Source: Flavobacterium collinsii (GTDB lineage: Bacteria; Bacteroidota; Bacteroidia; Flavobacteriales; Flavobacteriaceae). From it: a stretch of DNA of 64,000 nt. Below, in pieces: positions 42,726 to 53,600 of this stretch. A model generated the notes under the pieces. The model did no database searches and had not been told where the DNA came from. It worked only from the letters and a program-made list of their open reading frames with translations. The stretch lies in contig NZ_CADCST010000132.1 in the NCBI RefSeq assembly GCF_902804485.1, positions 33,097-97,096 of the forward strand. The letters run 5' to 3'. The translations under genes were made by a program, and so were the position numbers. The first letter of the stretch is position 1. Every line of letters begins with the position of its first letter.

Positions 42726-45700
42726 TTAAAAATTAAACTCAAAATCCAATGATGTATTCTTTTCAAACTCCAATTTATCATCAATTAAATCTATTTTCAA
42801 CAATGGATTTTTTACTATTTCGTTTAAAATTTTATTAAATCTTAAAACCATAATACTCACCGTATCTTCCGCGAATAAATCATTATTATAATCTATAACA
42901 CCCTTTAATTTACCTTCATTTTCAAACAAATTAAATACAATTGGCATCCTGCTATGCAAATTGTCAACAGGGTAAGATGTCAATTTTAAGTCTTGTAATT
43001 CATCAATACTTTCGAAGGAAAACTCGGGATTCTGGTATACCAACATAACATCGAAAACAGTTTGAGACAGCTTCTCAAAAGGTACCGTTTGAAATTCATT
43101 GATCTCTAACAAATTGATTTGAGTTCGATTTAATATATCGACGAAACTATGCTCTGATCTTATCTGTGTTCTCAAAACAAGTGTATTTACAAACATCCCG
43201 ATTTGATTATTCAACTCCGGAATACTTCTTCCAGAATTTACAGTTCCTATGCAAATATCATTGTGATTTGAAAACTTGTAAATTAAAACATTTAGCGATG
43301 CTGCTATAACGGTATAAAAAGTAACCTGTTTCTCAATACTTAATTTTTTCAAAGATGAAGTAGTATCTGATCCTATTTCAAACAAGTACTTACCTCCTCT
43401 CTGTTTGTTATACTTGCTATCAAAATCTTTTTCAAATGAATCTTTAGGCTCATAGTTTTGAAGATAATTTTTCCAAAACAGTTCGTTTTTAATAGAATTT
43501 TCTTTCCATGAGTTATTAAACCATTCTGAGTAATCTTTATACTGTAATTTTAACTTGTTTTCTTTTGCCTCATTTAGAGGAGTAAGTCCGTTGTAATTCT
43601 TAATGAATGATTTGATGAAAATTTCTAATGACAAACCGTCCATTAAAATATGATGTGTGCAAAAAAGCAGTATAAACTGATTTGTCTTTACCTGAATAAG
43701 CTGGACTCTTATTAATAAGTCAGTTTCTAAATCAAACGCAGTATTATTCAATTGTTTTATCACTTCTCCAACTTCCTCTTCTCCCAATTCATAAACAGAA
43801 ACTGAGAATTTTACATTTTCAGAAGGATTAATTTTTTGATAAGGAACTCCATCTATTTCAATAAAATTGGTTCTTAATATTTCATGCTCATTAATTATTT
43901 TATTTACTGCATTTGAAATTTTATCTCTATCAATAATCCCTTCGACACTGTAAGCGGCAAACATATTATAGGCTATAGAAATATTCTTTTGCTGCGATGC
44001 TAACCAGATATTGTACTGGGGTGGAGTCAGGTCGTAAAAAAGTTTAGATTCGGATAATGGTATTTCAATTGATTGTCCTGGAAGAAGTTTTTCTAAATGA
44101 CTGGCCAGTGATTCAATTGTAGGGTAGTCAAAAATAGTTTTTAGAGAGATATCTAAAGAAAGCTCTTTGACCACCAATCCAATCAATTTAACTGCATTTA
44201 ATGAATGCCCTCCAAGAGCAAAAAAATTATCATTTACACCTATCGGTTCTTTACTATTTAATACTTCGTTCCAATATCCAGAGAGTTTTTTTTCTAAATC
44301 TGAGATTGGAGCTCTAAAATCATCATAACTTATATTTTGTTGGATGGTTCTTTGTGATAAAGCCTTTCTATCTATTTTTTGGTTTGGGGTAAGAGGAAAT
44401 TCCTCCAAAGGAATTATAACATTTGGAATCATATAATACGGAAGATTCGTTCTTAATGCCGCACTAATTTTTTCTCTATCAATCTTCTCTTCTCTTTCTA
44501 AAATATAAGCCACTAAAAAAGCTTCCTGTTGATCTCCTTTTCGGGCAATAACAACTGAATTTTGAATTCCTTCTATCTGATTTAATTGTGACTCTATATC
44601 CCCAAGTTCGATCCTATATCCTCTAATCTTAACCTGATTATCATTTCTTCCTAAAAACTCTATTTCCCCATCATCATTCCATTTTCCAACGTCACCTGTT
44701 TCATAAAGTAAGCCAGACGCATCAAATGGATTTTTAATGAACTTTTCCTTAGTCAATGCCTTATTTTTATAATATCCTTTTGCTAATCCATTACCTGATA
44801 TGTAAATTGCTCCAGACGTTCCTATTGGCTTGGGATTTAAAGAATCATCCAAAATATAAAACTGTGTATTGTTTATTGGTTTTCCAATAATAGACGCATC
44901 TTTAAAATGTTCGATTTTTTTTACACTAGACCAAATGGTTGTTTCTGTTGGTCCATACATGTTCCATACTTCTAAACTATGGTTAATCAATTTTTCAGCC
45001 AGTGCTTCACTTAATAAATCACCTCCACACATTACTTTTAATTGTTTACTTCCCTGCCAATCAGCATTGAATAACATTTGATAAAAGCTTGGTGTAGCCT
45101 GAATTATAGTCGGTTGCATTTCTTCTAATTTTTGAACAATCAACCTCGGATCAGATAAAACACTCTGATTTGCCACATATAAAGTAGCCCCTGATATTAA
45201 TGGTACAAAAAACTCTAATATTGAAATATCAAAAGAATAAGTTGTCACTGAAAAAAATAGGTCATCTCGTTTAATACCCGGAGTTTCTTGGATACTAGTC
45301 AAAAAATTAGTCAATGAGCTGTGTCTAATTTCGACACCTTTTGGGTTCCCTGTTGAACCTGATGTATAAATTATATAGGCTGTATCTTTAGGCGACACTA
45401 CTTTTCCTAAGTTTTCTTTAAATATATCTATTCCATCTAAAATATCCTCCAGCGACACTACTCGAACATCATTAGTTGTCGTTAGGGAGTAATTTTTTTC
45501 ATTTATGAGCAATTTGCTTTGACTATTATCAATAATATAATTCAGTCTTTCTTCCGGGAATGCCGGATCTAATGGAATATAGGATCTTCCGGACTTTAAT
45601 ATTCCTAATAAAACAACTATCAGATTAGCCGATCGATCTAATAAAACGGCAATAGGGGATTTATCATTTTTCCCATAAGTAGTTCTTAAATATTCTGCTA

Positions 45701-47189
45701 TTTGGTTCGATAACTTATTAAGTTCAGAATAGGAATATGATCTTGAATCATCCTTTACAGCATCTTTTCCAGGCGAATTTTCAACTTGTTCCTGAAATAA
45801 ATCGATTAGTGTTGTATCTTTTTCACCGTTCTTTTTTGTGTTATTAAATGCTACCAGAATCTGGTGTGCTTCTTCTTTTGATAAATAGATAAGCTCTTTT
45901 ATTTTTTTATCCGGATGGACTACTATTTCTTTAAGAAGGTTTTCGAAATGATCAACTACTTGTTCAATTCTTACCTCATTAAAATAGTTTAGATTGTAAT
46001 CAAAGTCAATCTTTACATCTTCTGATTCATCAAATTCCCTAATATAAATAGCCAGAGCTACCCGTTCTGATTCATGAGTTAAAGGTATTACACGGGTTTG
46101 CGTATTCTTAAAATCGTTAGAATAATTTTGTTTTTCATAAGAAAGCGTGATATTAAATATTTTTTCTTTTTCCCTGAAAGCCTGAAGTTCCTGAATGAGT
46201 TTGCCTAAAGGAAATCTTTGATGACGGTAATCCTGTCTCAATTGATTTTTTATCTGGCCAACTAAATCTTTAAAAGTGGCATCAAAATCTAAAGAAATTC
46301 TCAAAGGTGATACTCCCATAAAAAGACCCACTGTTTTTTTATAGCTAGATTTGCTTCTGTTTAAAACTGGCAAGCCTATTGCGAAATCATTATTTTGATG
46401 TTTCCTCCCGAAATAGGTATACAAAACAGCTAAAATCAAATGGAAAGAAGTGCATTTATATCCGGAAGCCAACTTATTTAGATGATTGTATAATTCCCTT
46501 TTAATAACCAGCTCTTTTCGACTGCTTTTGTTGATTTGTAAGGAACTATTTTTTGTGTCTGATAAAAATTCTTTTTCTAAGAAAACTTCTGGTAAAGATT
46601 TAAACCTGTGTAACCAGTACTTTTTATTTTCTAAAAAAAAAGGAGAGTTCTGATATGCATTGTCATCATCAATAAAATCCTTGTAACTAAAAGGATAAAT
46701 GGTTCTAACTTCACCAAATTCATGAATTTCATTATAATTTTGAACTAACCTCTGAAACATTAATGAGGTCCCCCAACCATCCGTTATGATGTGATGGTAT
46801 ACCGAAAACAAATAATGAAAATTTTCGCTCACTTTTACCAAAGTAAAAACGTGCAAAAGGTCTTCATCAAATAAATCAAAAGGTTTCATAAATTCCTTTT
46901 GCATATACCTATTAGATTCTTCTATAGCATTGTCACAATCAGAAAAATCAACAAATCCCAATTCGGATTGATGCTCCTCTAATACTCTGATTGCGATATC
47001 CTCCTGATCTTTTACAAGAATGCTTCTATAGGTATCATGCTGATCGATAAGTTTTATATATGCTTTTCTAAAAGCTTCGATATTTAATATCCCTTTGATT
47101 TCAATTTTAGCCCCAATATTATAGATGGGATCTTTAGGGAACAATAATTGTTCGAAATAAACATCTTGTTGGGGAAGAGTAAGTTTCAT
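42726..47189 (-). CDS. Non-ribosomal peptide synthetase, C-A-T-C, predicted Gly
   Basis: A 1,487-aa synthetase. Domains: C1 (about 1-440, HHIITDG at 132-138), A (about 455-940, YTSGSTGNPKG core near 608), T (Ser996 in LGGHS), and a second C domain (about 1050-1487, HHILMDG at 1179-1185). The specificity positions, read against GrsA, are D654 I655 L658 Q697 M720 G722 M744 I752 W753 K938: DILQMGMIWK, one step from glycine codes known from other synthetases, so glycine is predicted. The enzyme both begins and ends with a condensation domain and has no thioesterase, so it must work in the middle of a line or join chains from a partner. Its place relative to the KS proteins is not colinear. Confidence 0.93.
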   Translation of the reverse strand: MKLTLPQQDVYFEQLLFPKDPIYNIGAKIEIKGILNIEAFRKAYIKLIDQHDTYRSILVKDQEDIAIRVLEEHQSELGFVDFSDCDNAIEESNRYMQKEFMKPFDLFDEDLLHVFTLVKVSENFHYLFSVYHHIITDGWGTSLMFQRLVQNYNEIHEFGEVRTIYPFSYKDFIDDDNAYQNSPFFLENKKYWLHRFKSLPEVFLEKEFLSDTKNSSLQINKSSRKELVIKRELYNHLNKLASGYKCTSFHLILAVLYTYFGRKHQNNDFAIGLPVLNRSKSSYKKTVGLFMGVSPLRISLDFDATFKDLVGQIKNQLRQDYRHQRFPLGKLIQELQAFREKEKIFNITLSYEKQNYSNDFKNTQTRVIPLTHESERVALAIYIREFDESEDVKIDFDYNLNYFNEVRIEQVVDHFENLLKEIVVHPDKKIKELIYLSKEEAHQILVAFNNTKKNGEKDTTLIDLFQEQVENSPGKDAVKDDSRSYSYSELNKLSNQIAEYLRTTYGKNDKSPIAVLLDRSANLIVVLLGILKSGRSYIPLDPAFPEERLNYIIDNSQSKLLINEKNYSLTTTNDVRVVSLEDILDGIDIFKENLGKVVSPKDTAYIIYTSGSTGNPKGVEIRHSSLTNFLTSIQETPGIKRDDLFFSVTTYSFDISILEFFVPLISGATLYVANQSVLSDPRLIVQKLEEMQPTIIQATPSFYQMLFNADWQGSKQLKVMCGGDLLSEALAEKLINHSLEVWNMYGPTETTIWSSVKKIEHFKDASIIGKPINNTQFYILDDSLNPKPIGTSGAIYISGNGLAKGYYKNKALTKEKFIKNPFDASGLLYETGDVGKWNDDGEIEFLGRNDNQVKIRGYRIELGDIESQLNQIEGIQNSVVIARKGDQQEAFLVAYILEREEKIDREKISAALRTNLPYYMIPNVIIPLEEFPLTPNQKIDRKALSQRTIQQNISYDDFRAPISDLEKKLSGYWNEVLNSKEPIGVNDNFFALGGHSLNAVKLIGLVVKELSLDISLKTIFDYPTIESLASHLEKLLPGQSIEIPLSESKLFYDLTPPQYNIWLASQQKNISIAYNMFAAYSVEGIIDRDKISNAVNKIINEHEILRTNFIEIDGVPYQKINPSENVKFSVSVYELGEEEVGEVIKQLNNTAFDLETDLLIRVQLIQVKTNQFILLFCTHHILMDGLSLEIFIKSFIKNYNGLTPLNEAKENKLKLQYKDYSEWFNNSWKENSIKNELFWKNYLQNYEPKDSFEKDFDSKYNKQRGGKYLFEIGSDTTSSLKKLSIEKQVTFYTVIAASLNVLIYKFSNHNDICIGTVNSGRSIPELNNQIGMFVNTLVLRTQIRSEHSFVDILNRTQINLLEINEFQTVPFEKLSQTVFDVMLVYQNPEFSFESIDELQDLKLTSYPVDNLHSRMPIVFNLFENEGKLKGVIDYNNDLFAEDTVSIMVLRFNKILNEIVKNPLLKIDLIDDKLEFEKNTSLDFEFNF

Positions 47190-47266
47190 AAAAAAAATTA
47201 TGTGTTAACGTTATTTGCTCCAGAACTAATAGCTTACGAAATTTGATTTTTTTGCTACTTTGCTTT

Positions 47267-48916
47267 TCAACTCACAATTTCATTGTGCCATAAGCTTTCT
47301 GTGTGCAAAATATCACCTGTTACTTTAAAATCCTTAACGATTTCTCCATAATCAAATTTCAGGATTCTATCCGCATGTTTAAAATAAGTATCGTCATGAG
47401 TTACCGCAATGATCGTTTTACCTTCTTGTTTTAACTTTGGCAGTAAATTTTCATAAAAGTATTTTCTAAAATGAGGATCCTGATCTGCTGCCCATTCATC
47501 TAAAACCAGAATTGGTTTGTCTTCCAGAAGAGCAAAAATCAATGACATTCTTTTGCTCTGGCCTTTTGAAAAAGGTCGTCTTGCAGAATCTTCCTTATCA
47601 TCCAGAATCACCTTATCTAATTCCATTATTTTCAAAAGTTCCTGATACTCTTTGTTTTGCTCTAATGAATAATTGTCATAATTCTGTGAAAATATATGAT
47701 TGTCTGTAAAAACTGCCGAAATCAAGTTTTGAGTATCTGTATTTCCTTTGATGTATTGCTGCTTATTTAAGATTACCTCTCCTTCTGAAGGTTGATACAA
47801 ACCTGTCAAGATGTTGATAAAAGTACTTTTACCACTTCCATTTCCTCCAATTATAAATATCATTTCTCCTTTTTCGATAGAAAGATTTATTGGACCTAAA
47901 GCAAAAGTTTTTTCAGCAGTGTCATTTTCGTAAGCAAAACTAATATCACTAAAGACCAAAGAGTCAAATACTTTAGGTGTCATATTATGAACTTCGGTGG
48001 TTGCTTCAACCGTATCAAAATCCTTCAAAAAATTCTTGATTCTGGTATTTGCGACCATTAACCTCGTGTAAATATTTTGCATATTGATTAAGTTGTTAAT
48101 TGGTCCCGAAATGAACAATAAAACAACTACATAGGAGATCACGTCTTCTCTTTTAAGTAACCCTACCTCAGGCAACAAAAATAGAATTACTCCTATAACT
48201 AAGTACAATCCATATTGGCTTATCAAATTGATCGATAAAAACACATAATTTATCTTAAAATCCAATTCTTTTGCATTCTCTCTGTTCGGAGCTAAGTGAT
48301 TCCCCATTAAATTGTCTCTTCTTTGGGTACTTAGCTTAAATCCTTTAAATCCTTTGATTACATCATCTACATATTTATAGTAATATTCATTATACTTTCT
48401 AAGGTTTCCAACTTTTTGGGACATCGTATTGATTACAAAAAAATAGATCACAGCTATCGTAACCATTAAAGCAATAACCACCAAAGCCGATGAAACTGAT
48501 AACGTAAATAAATACATCATACAAAGAATTAACATCAATAGGGAATTAATAGAATGCGTCACTACTTCGGGAAAAGTGGAAAATATCCTTAAATCCTCGA
48601 TCGCTGTATAAAACCTTTGCGCACCCAATTTTTCGAGAGTAATCAATGAAGTTTTTAATATTTTATCAAATATTTTCTTTTCATTTTCATATAGTACTTC
48701 AAAAGAACGTTTATTGATCTTTTTTTGAAAAATAATGTTCAATAAATAAGTATAAACTACTACCGATATGAAAACTATCCCTATGTAGTCTGTTAAGAAA
48801 CCTTCTTTACCAGAAATCACGTTGTTAATGATGTACACAATTCCAAAACTTAGGATCGTGTTTGGTATAGAATATAAAATAAGATAAATGATATCTTTAA
48901 TTGAAATTTTAAGCAT
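47267..48916 (-). CDS. Cyclic-peptide/siderophore export ABC transporter (SyrD/PvdE-like)
   Basis: A 549-aa half-transporter: six transmembrane helices (about 15-300), then an ATPase domain with Walker A GGNGSGKST, a signature-like FSKGQSKRMS, Walker B ILVLDEWAADQDP and a switch His in AVTHDD. The DEWAADQDP text is typical of the SyrD/PvdE group that moves non-ribosomal peptides or their precursors across the inner membrane. It should export the cluster product. It stands between the type II thioesterase and the C-A-T-C gene in one transcriptional direction. Confidence 0.92.
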   Translation of the reverse strand: MLKISIKDIIYLILYSIPNTILSFGIVYIINNVISGKEGFLTDYIGIVFISVVVYTYLLNIIFQKKINKRSFEVLYENEKKIFDKILKTSLITLEKLGAQRFYTAIEDLRIFSTFPEVVTHSINSLLMLILCMMYLFTLSVSSALVVIALMVTIAVIYFFVINTMSQKVGNLRKYNEYYYKYVDDVIKGFKGFKLSTQRRDNLMGNHLAPNRENAKELDFKINYVFLSINLISQYGLYLVIGVILFLLPEVGLLKREDVISYVVVLLFISGPINNLINMQNIYTRLMVANTRIKNFLKDFDTVEATTEVHNMTPKVFDSLVFSDISFAYENDTAEKTFALGPINLSIEKGEMIFIIGGNGSGKSTFINILTGLYQPSEGEVILNKQQYIKGNTDTQNLISAVFTDNHIFSQNYDNYSLEQNKEYQELLKIMELDKVILDDKEDSARRPFSKGQSKRMSLIFALLEDKPILVLDEWAADQDPHFRKYFYENLLPKLKQEGKTIIAVTHDDTYFKHADRILKFDYGEIVKDFKVTGDILHTESLWHNEIVS

Positions 48917-48935
48917 GGATTATTTTTAAATTAGA

Positions 48936-49631
48936 TTAATTGTAAACCAGATTTTTAGCCAAACTATTAAAATAGTTCACAAAAAAATCTTCATGATTGT
49001 ATATAAAAAAGTGATTCCCTTTTAGCGATTTTACGACAACTTCTTCCGTGCTCTCGTTTTCCCATTCCTTTACTTCATTTTCAGAAATTTCTTCTTCGGT
49101 GCCATAGAATACATCAATAGGCAGATTAAGTTTCTTCTTTTTCACGTAATTATAACTTTCGAAAATTTTGAAATCAGCTCTTAAAATAGGTCTGTAAAAA
49201 TTTATTAGCTCATGATGATCATGCAATTCATTTGGGATTCCGCCTATTTTTATTACTTCTTGCCAAAATAACTGATCCGGCAAATGAGACAATGTTTTAT
49301 CCCTCTCAATAGATGGAGCCTTCCTACCACTAACTACTAACTTTAAAGGCTGTCGTACTCCAGACTCTTCTATCTTCTGACAAACTAAATATCCTACTAA
49401 AGCTCCCAAACTATGGCCATAAATAATATAAGGCTCCTCTCCTATTTCGTTTATTATTTTTATAAAGATATCGTTCACTACGGCATCAATGTCCTCCAAA
49501 AAAGATTCGCTATTTCTTGCTCCTCTTCCCGGATATTCAAGATTTATAACTTGCATATCGAAGACTTTTCTTTTTAAAAAAGAAAGAGAATATTTATTCC
49601 CACCTGCAAAGGGCAATGTGATTAATTTCAT
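48936..49631 (-). CDS. Type II thioesterase (editing)
   Basis: A 231-aa alpha/beta-hydrolase of the external thioesterase type. Motifs are LPFAGGN near the start, YPGRGAR, the nucleophile elbow YGHSLGA, and the terminal GNHFFI histidine. Such enzymes remove stalled or wrong acyl groups from carrier domains. The frame is open from a TTG at 49655, overlapping the previous stop, but family members begin at the core strand right after the ATG at 49631, so I place the start there. Confidence 0.92.
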   Translation of the reverse strand: MKLITLPFAGGNKYSLSFLKRKVFDMQVINLEYPGRGARNSESFLEDIDAVVNDIFIKIINEIGEEPYIIYGHSLGALVGYLVCQKIEESGVRQPLKLVVSGRKAPSIERDKTLSHLPDQLFWQEVIKIGGIPNELHDHHELINFYRPILRADFKIFESYNYVKKKKLNLPIDVFYGTEEEISENEVKEWENESTEEVVVKSLKGNHFFIYNHEDFFVNYFNSLAKNLVYN

Positions 49632-49648
49632 GTGATTCTTTTTTATGT

Positions 49649-50629
49649 CTAACAAATGTCTTCGGTTAGAAAGTGGAATAATGGCTTGCTAAAATTTTTA
49701 TTCCTACGATTCCAAAACACGCTTTTATTATAGAGATTATTTATAAGGTGTTTTTCCTTTTCAGTTTCTAAACTGCACAGTCCTATTTCTTTTCTCTCAT
49801 AATTGTAATCTGAAATATTCTCAATATTTTGATCCTGAAACAAAAATGTGCCATATTTATAGGTATCAAAATCATCATTTTTCAGTTTCTTTTTCGTCAG
49901 CCTTTTATACGTTATAACATCTCTAAGAAAAGCCAAAGCTCTGGCCGATATATGTCCTTTATTAACTTCTTCTAACAGGACAGGCATTATATCTTTAATA
50001 CTTTCATAATCGTGAGCTAAGAGTATAATTGCCATGTGAGAAGAAATATAATCCTTAAAATCTCCTTTTTTATAATCCTCGAGACTATCCGTACCCACTA
50101 TTTTATAGGACGGAAAACCAACATTTTGTATTAGTTCTTTAACCTCAGCTCCTGCTATTACTGAATATTCATTCCATTCGAGTAATATTTTTTCTTTTGA
50201 AAAATAATTATACAGCTTATAATAACTTATTAAATATTCACGGTCTTTTTTATGCAGTTTTTGGAGTGCTTCTTTTACTTCTGTTGAAATATTTTTTTTG
50301 TACTCCTGATTACTTTTAATATAGATTTCCTTAAATTCCTTTATTCCTATATCGTTTATTATTTTTTTAATGTGAAGGTTTTTCTTCAACATTTTGAAAT
50401 CGCACCCACTTTCGATAGCTTTTATTAAAAATACTTTTGCTCGTTCCTTTTCATTTAGGTAAGCGGCAATTTGGGCTGCCAAATAAGCATCTCTTGGAAA
50501 AATAAACTGATATTGAGAAATCAGATTACTAAAAAGATTTAGCGCCTCAGTATATTTTTTTAATATCACATACTCTTCAATCAGTGACAACTCTTTATGA
50601 TATTCTAAATAGTTATTGCTTTTATTCAT
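49649..50629 (-). CDS. DUF6624-like helical protein within the cluster
   Basis: A 326-aa soluble protein. Residues 10-120 are helical, TPR-like. The core (about 150-265) shows the order VGFPSYKIVGT, AIILLAHD, a P-x-L-x-E-x-x-x-K-G helix and YKYGT, which I recognise as the DUF6624 pattern of Bacteroidota, with His206 in the conserved HA/HD position. No enzyme activity is known for that family. It sits between the TE-containing synthetase (5 bases away) and the editing thioesterase, so it is translated with the assembly line. It might be a scaffold, tailoring enzyme or immunity factor. Confidence 0.65.
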   Translation of the reverse strand: MNKSNNYLEYHKELSLIEEYVILKKYTEALNLFSNLISQYQFIFPRDAYLAAQIAAYLNEKERAKVFLIKAIESGCDFKMLKKNLHIKKIINDIGIKEFKEIYIKSNQEYKKNISTEVKEALQKLHKKDREYLISYYKLYNYFSKEKILLEWNEYSVIAGAEVKELIQNVGFPSYKIVGTDSLEDYKKGDFKDYISSHMAIILLAHDYESIKDIMPVLLEEVNKGHISARALAFLRDVITYKRLTKKKLKNDDFDTYKYGTFLFQDQNIENISDYNYERKEIGLCSLETEKEKHLINNLYNKSVFWNRRNKNFSKPLFHFLTEDIC

Positions 50630-50634
50630 CCTGT

Positions 50635-53600
50635 TTATATTTTAATTATTTTCGAAATGATCTCGTGGATTATATTTCTGTTGTCAAGGAAAGACTCCTC
50701 TTGCAACATCGAATAATGGTCACCTTTACCCTGAACCAAGTGTATTTTACCCACAAAATTTTCCCAATTATACTTCGCCATTGGTTCATCACTTTTTATA
50801 AGATATATTTCTGAAAAAATCTTATGCTTGTATTCGATAGCATACATGTACTTTAAGTAATGAAATAATTTTTCCTTTGCCTTTTGCAAGATGTTGTCGT
50901 TCTGATACAATTTTTGCAGGCCTAAATCATATTTGATGTATTCATCCACATCCGAAACGCTTTCGATTTCAGGATCATCTTCATGTGCCGCATAAGAATC
51001 TAACATAATTATAGATGACACTTTACGATCTAGTTTTTCATGCAAGTAATTTGCTACTTCGTATGATAAATTTCCACCAGCAGACCATCCGAATAAAACG
51101 ATGTCACCATCATGCTGCAATTTGTTAATTTGATTCGCATAATAACCAACAATATTTTCAATACCGTCAAGGAAGTTAAATGCGATTACTTTAACATCCA
51201 CGATATCATGAAACAAGTTCTTATAGGCAGTTCCATATCCTAAAATTGGAGGAAAGGCAAATACAGTTTTTGGTGCAGATAACATCCCGTATTCATAAAA
51301 GTCTTTTTTGAAATCATATCCATTTATAATATAGGATGACAATTCTTTAATTGTTTCCACATGGAATAAGATATTTAAAGGATAGTCCGTATTAAACTCT
51401 CTATTGACAATTGCAACCGCTTTTACTGCCAATATACTTTGCCCCCCAAGTTCGAAAAAATTATCTGTAACACTTATATGACTAACATTCAAAACCTCTT
51501 GCCAGATGCTAACCAGTTTTTCTTCTGTTTTGTTTTCAGGAGCGACATATTCTTTTCGAATAATATCTTCTTCCCCAACATTAGGCAAAGCTTTTCTATC
51601 GATTTTTCCGTTAGGAGTTAAGGGTAAGTTTTCCAATTCTACATAAAAACCCGGAACCATGTAATCCGGTAGTTTTTCTTGTAGAAATTTCCTCACTTCT
51701 GATTTATCTATCGCCGCCGAGGAAACCAGGTAAGCAACCAGTACTTTCTCGCCCTTATTCTCTTTAGCCTCTACAACTACTTCTTTTAGACTGTCAGAAT
51801 ACCCTAATATTGTATTCTCTATTTCTCCTAATTCTATTCTAAACCCTCTTATCTTAACTTGATGATCTTTCCTCCCCTGAAACTCAACATTCCCGTCTGA
51901 GAGCCATTTTCCTAAATCTCCTGTATCATACATGCGACTTTCTTTACGGAATGGATTGGCTATAAATTTCTCTTTTGTAAGTTCCGGTTTGTTTAGGTAA
52001 CCTCTGGCAACTCCGGCTCCTGACACATACAATTTACCCGACACTCCAAGAGGTACCGGTCGTAAATCGTCATCTAATATATAGAGCTGACTATTGGATA
52101 TAGGCTTACCGATTGGGATGGAGCTGTATTCTTTATTAAGAACAACATAATTTGTACTATAAGTGGTGTCTTCCGATGGACCGTATAAATTTCTCACTTC
52201 TATTGGAAAAGATTGAAGCTTCTTAACAATATCAACTGGTAAAATCTCTCCGGCCATATTGATATAAGATACATTATCCAGACAAACAGCTTCTTCAAGC
52301 AACTTTCTCACGACAGACGGAACCGTATTCAATAGTATTTTAGTGTCGCCTTCTATATGGTTTTTTATGAAAAGTGCATTGTTCAACACTCGCACTTTTT
52401 TGCCTATAGAAAAGGCATAAAACATCTCATAAACAGACAAATCGAAACAATGAGAGGTAACCGCATACATGATATCAAATTTAGACGAGTCAAATTCCGA
52501 TTTTGCCCAATTGATTAGTTCAACTGCATTGGTGTGTTCGATCATTACTCCTTTTGGTTCACCAGTAGTTCCGGATGTATAGATTATGTATGCCAAATCA
52601 TTAGGAGTATTGATTTGGCATACATAATCTTTTGAATATTTCTCACAAGATTTATTAAATTTAAAGAACTCTTTCTCATCAATAACAATTTTACTATTAC
52701 TGTCTTTCTCGATATAAGCTATACGCTGATCCGGGTAATTAATATCAATTGGAACGTAAGCTGCACCCGATTTCAATATTCCTAAAATAGTAATTATAAT
52801 TTTTTCGCTCCTTTCGAGCTTAACCCCAACTAAATCATCTGTCTGAATAGCATAATTCTCTCTTAGATAACAAGCGAGCTGATTAGACTTTTCATTTAAT
52901 TCTTTATATGTGATTTGCAAATCGTCGAAGACAACTGCTATATTTTCAGGAGTTTGCTTTGCCTGATCTTCGAATAAATCTATTAATGTCTTTTCCTCTG
53001 GATAGATTACAACCGTATCATTAAACTCCAGTAGTAATTTTTTCTGATGTTTATCATTTACAATAGAGTGTTTTGAAACATTTTGCTCCGGAGACTCTAA
53101 AATCTGCGCCATGAAGTGTAAAAAATTATCCAACAATGAGTCAATAAATTCAGAATCAAAAACATCAATATTATACTGCAATTCCAATTCTATTGTATCT
53201 ACTCCTTCAAAAAAGGTAAATGTTAGATTAAATCTTGTAAAGATGTCTTCTTGCTCATTATCCATTTCTATTTTAAATGGTACGTCACCATCGTTAATCA
53301 GTCCGGCTCTATTATTTTGATTTTGTAAAATAACCATTACATCAAATAAAGAAGTTCCCTTCTCCATTTGCAAATCTTCTAATAGCATATCAAATGGATA
53401 AACCTGATGTTCAAGAGCTTTTGTAACAGATTCCATTTCTTCGATGATACATCTCTCAAAACTTTTTTCGTCCGATACTTTTGCGTAAAAGGGTATTGTG
53501 TTAACAAATAATCCAATTATAGATTCAAAATCCTTTTTTACCCTTCCTGAAACAGGAGTTCCTATAACACAATTATCCTGAGTTAAACGATACAAATAGA

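Noticed and set aside
49631..49655. TTG at 49655 as type II thioesterase start, overlapping the previous gene
   Set aside because: The thioesterase core begins directly at the ATG at 49631; the extra residues look like translated spacer.
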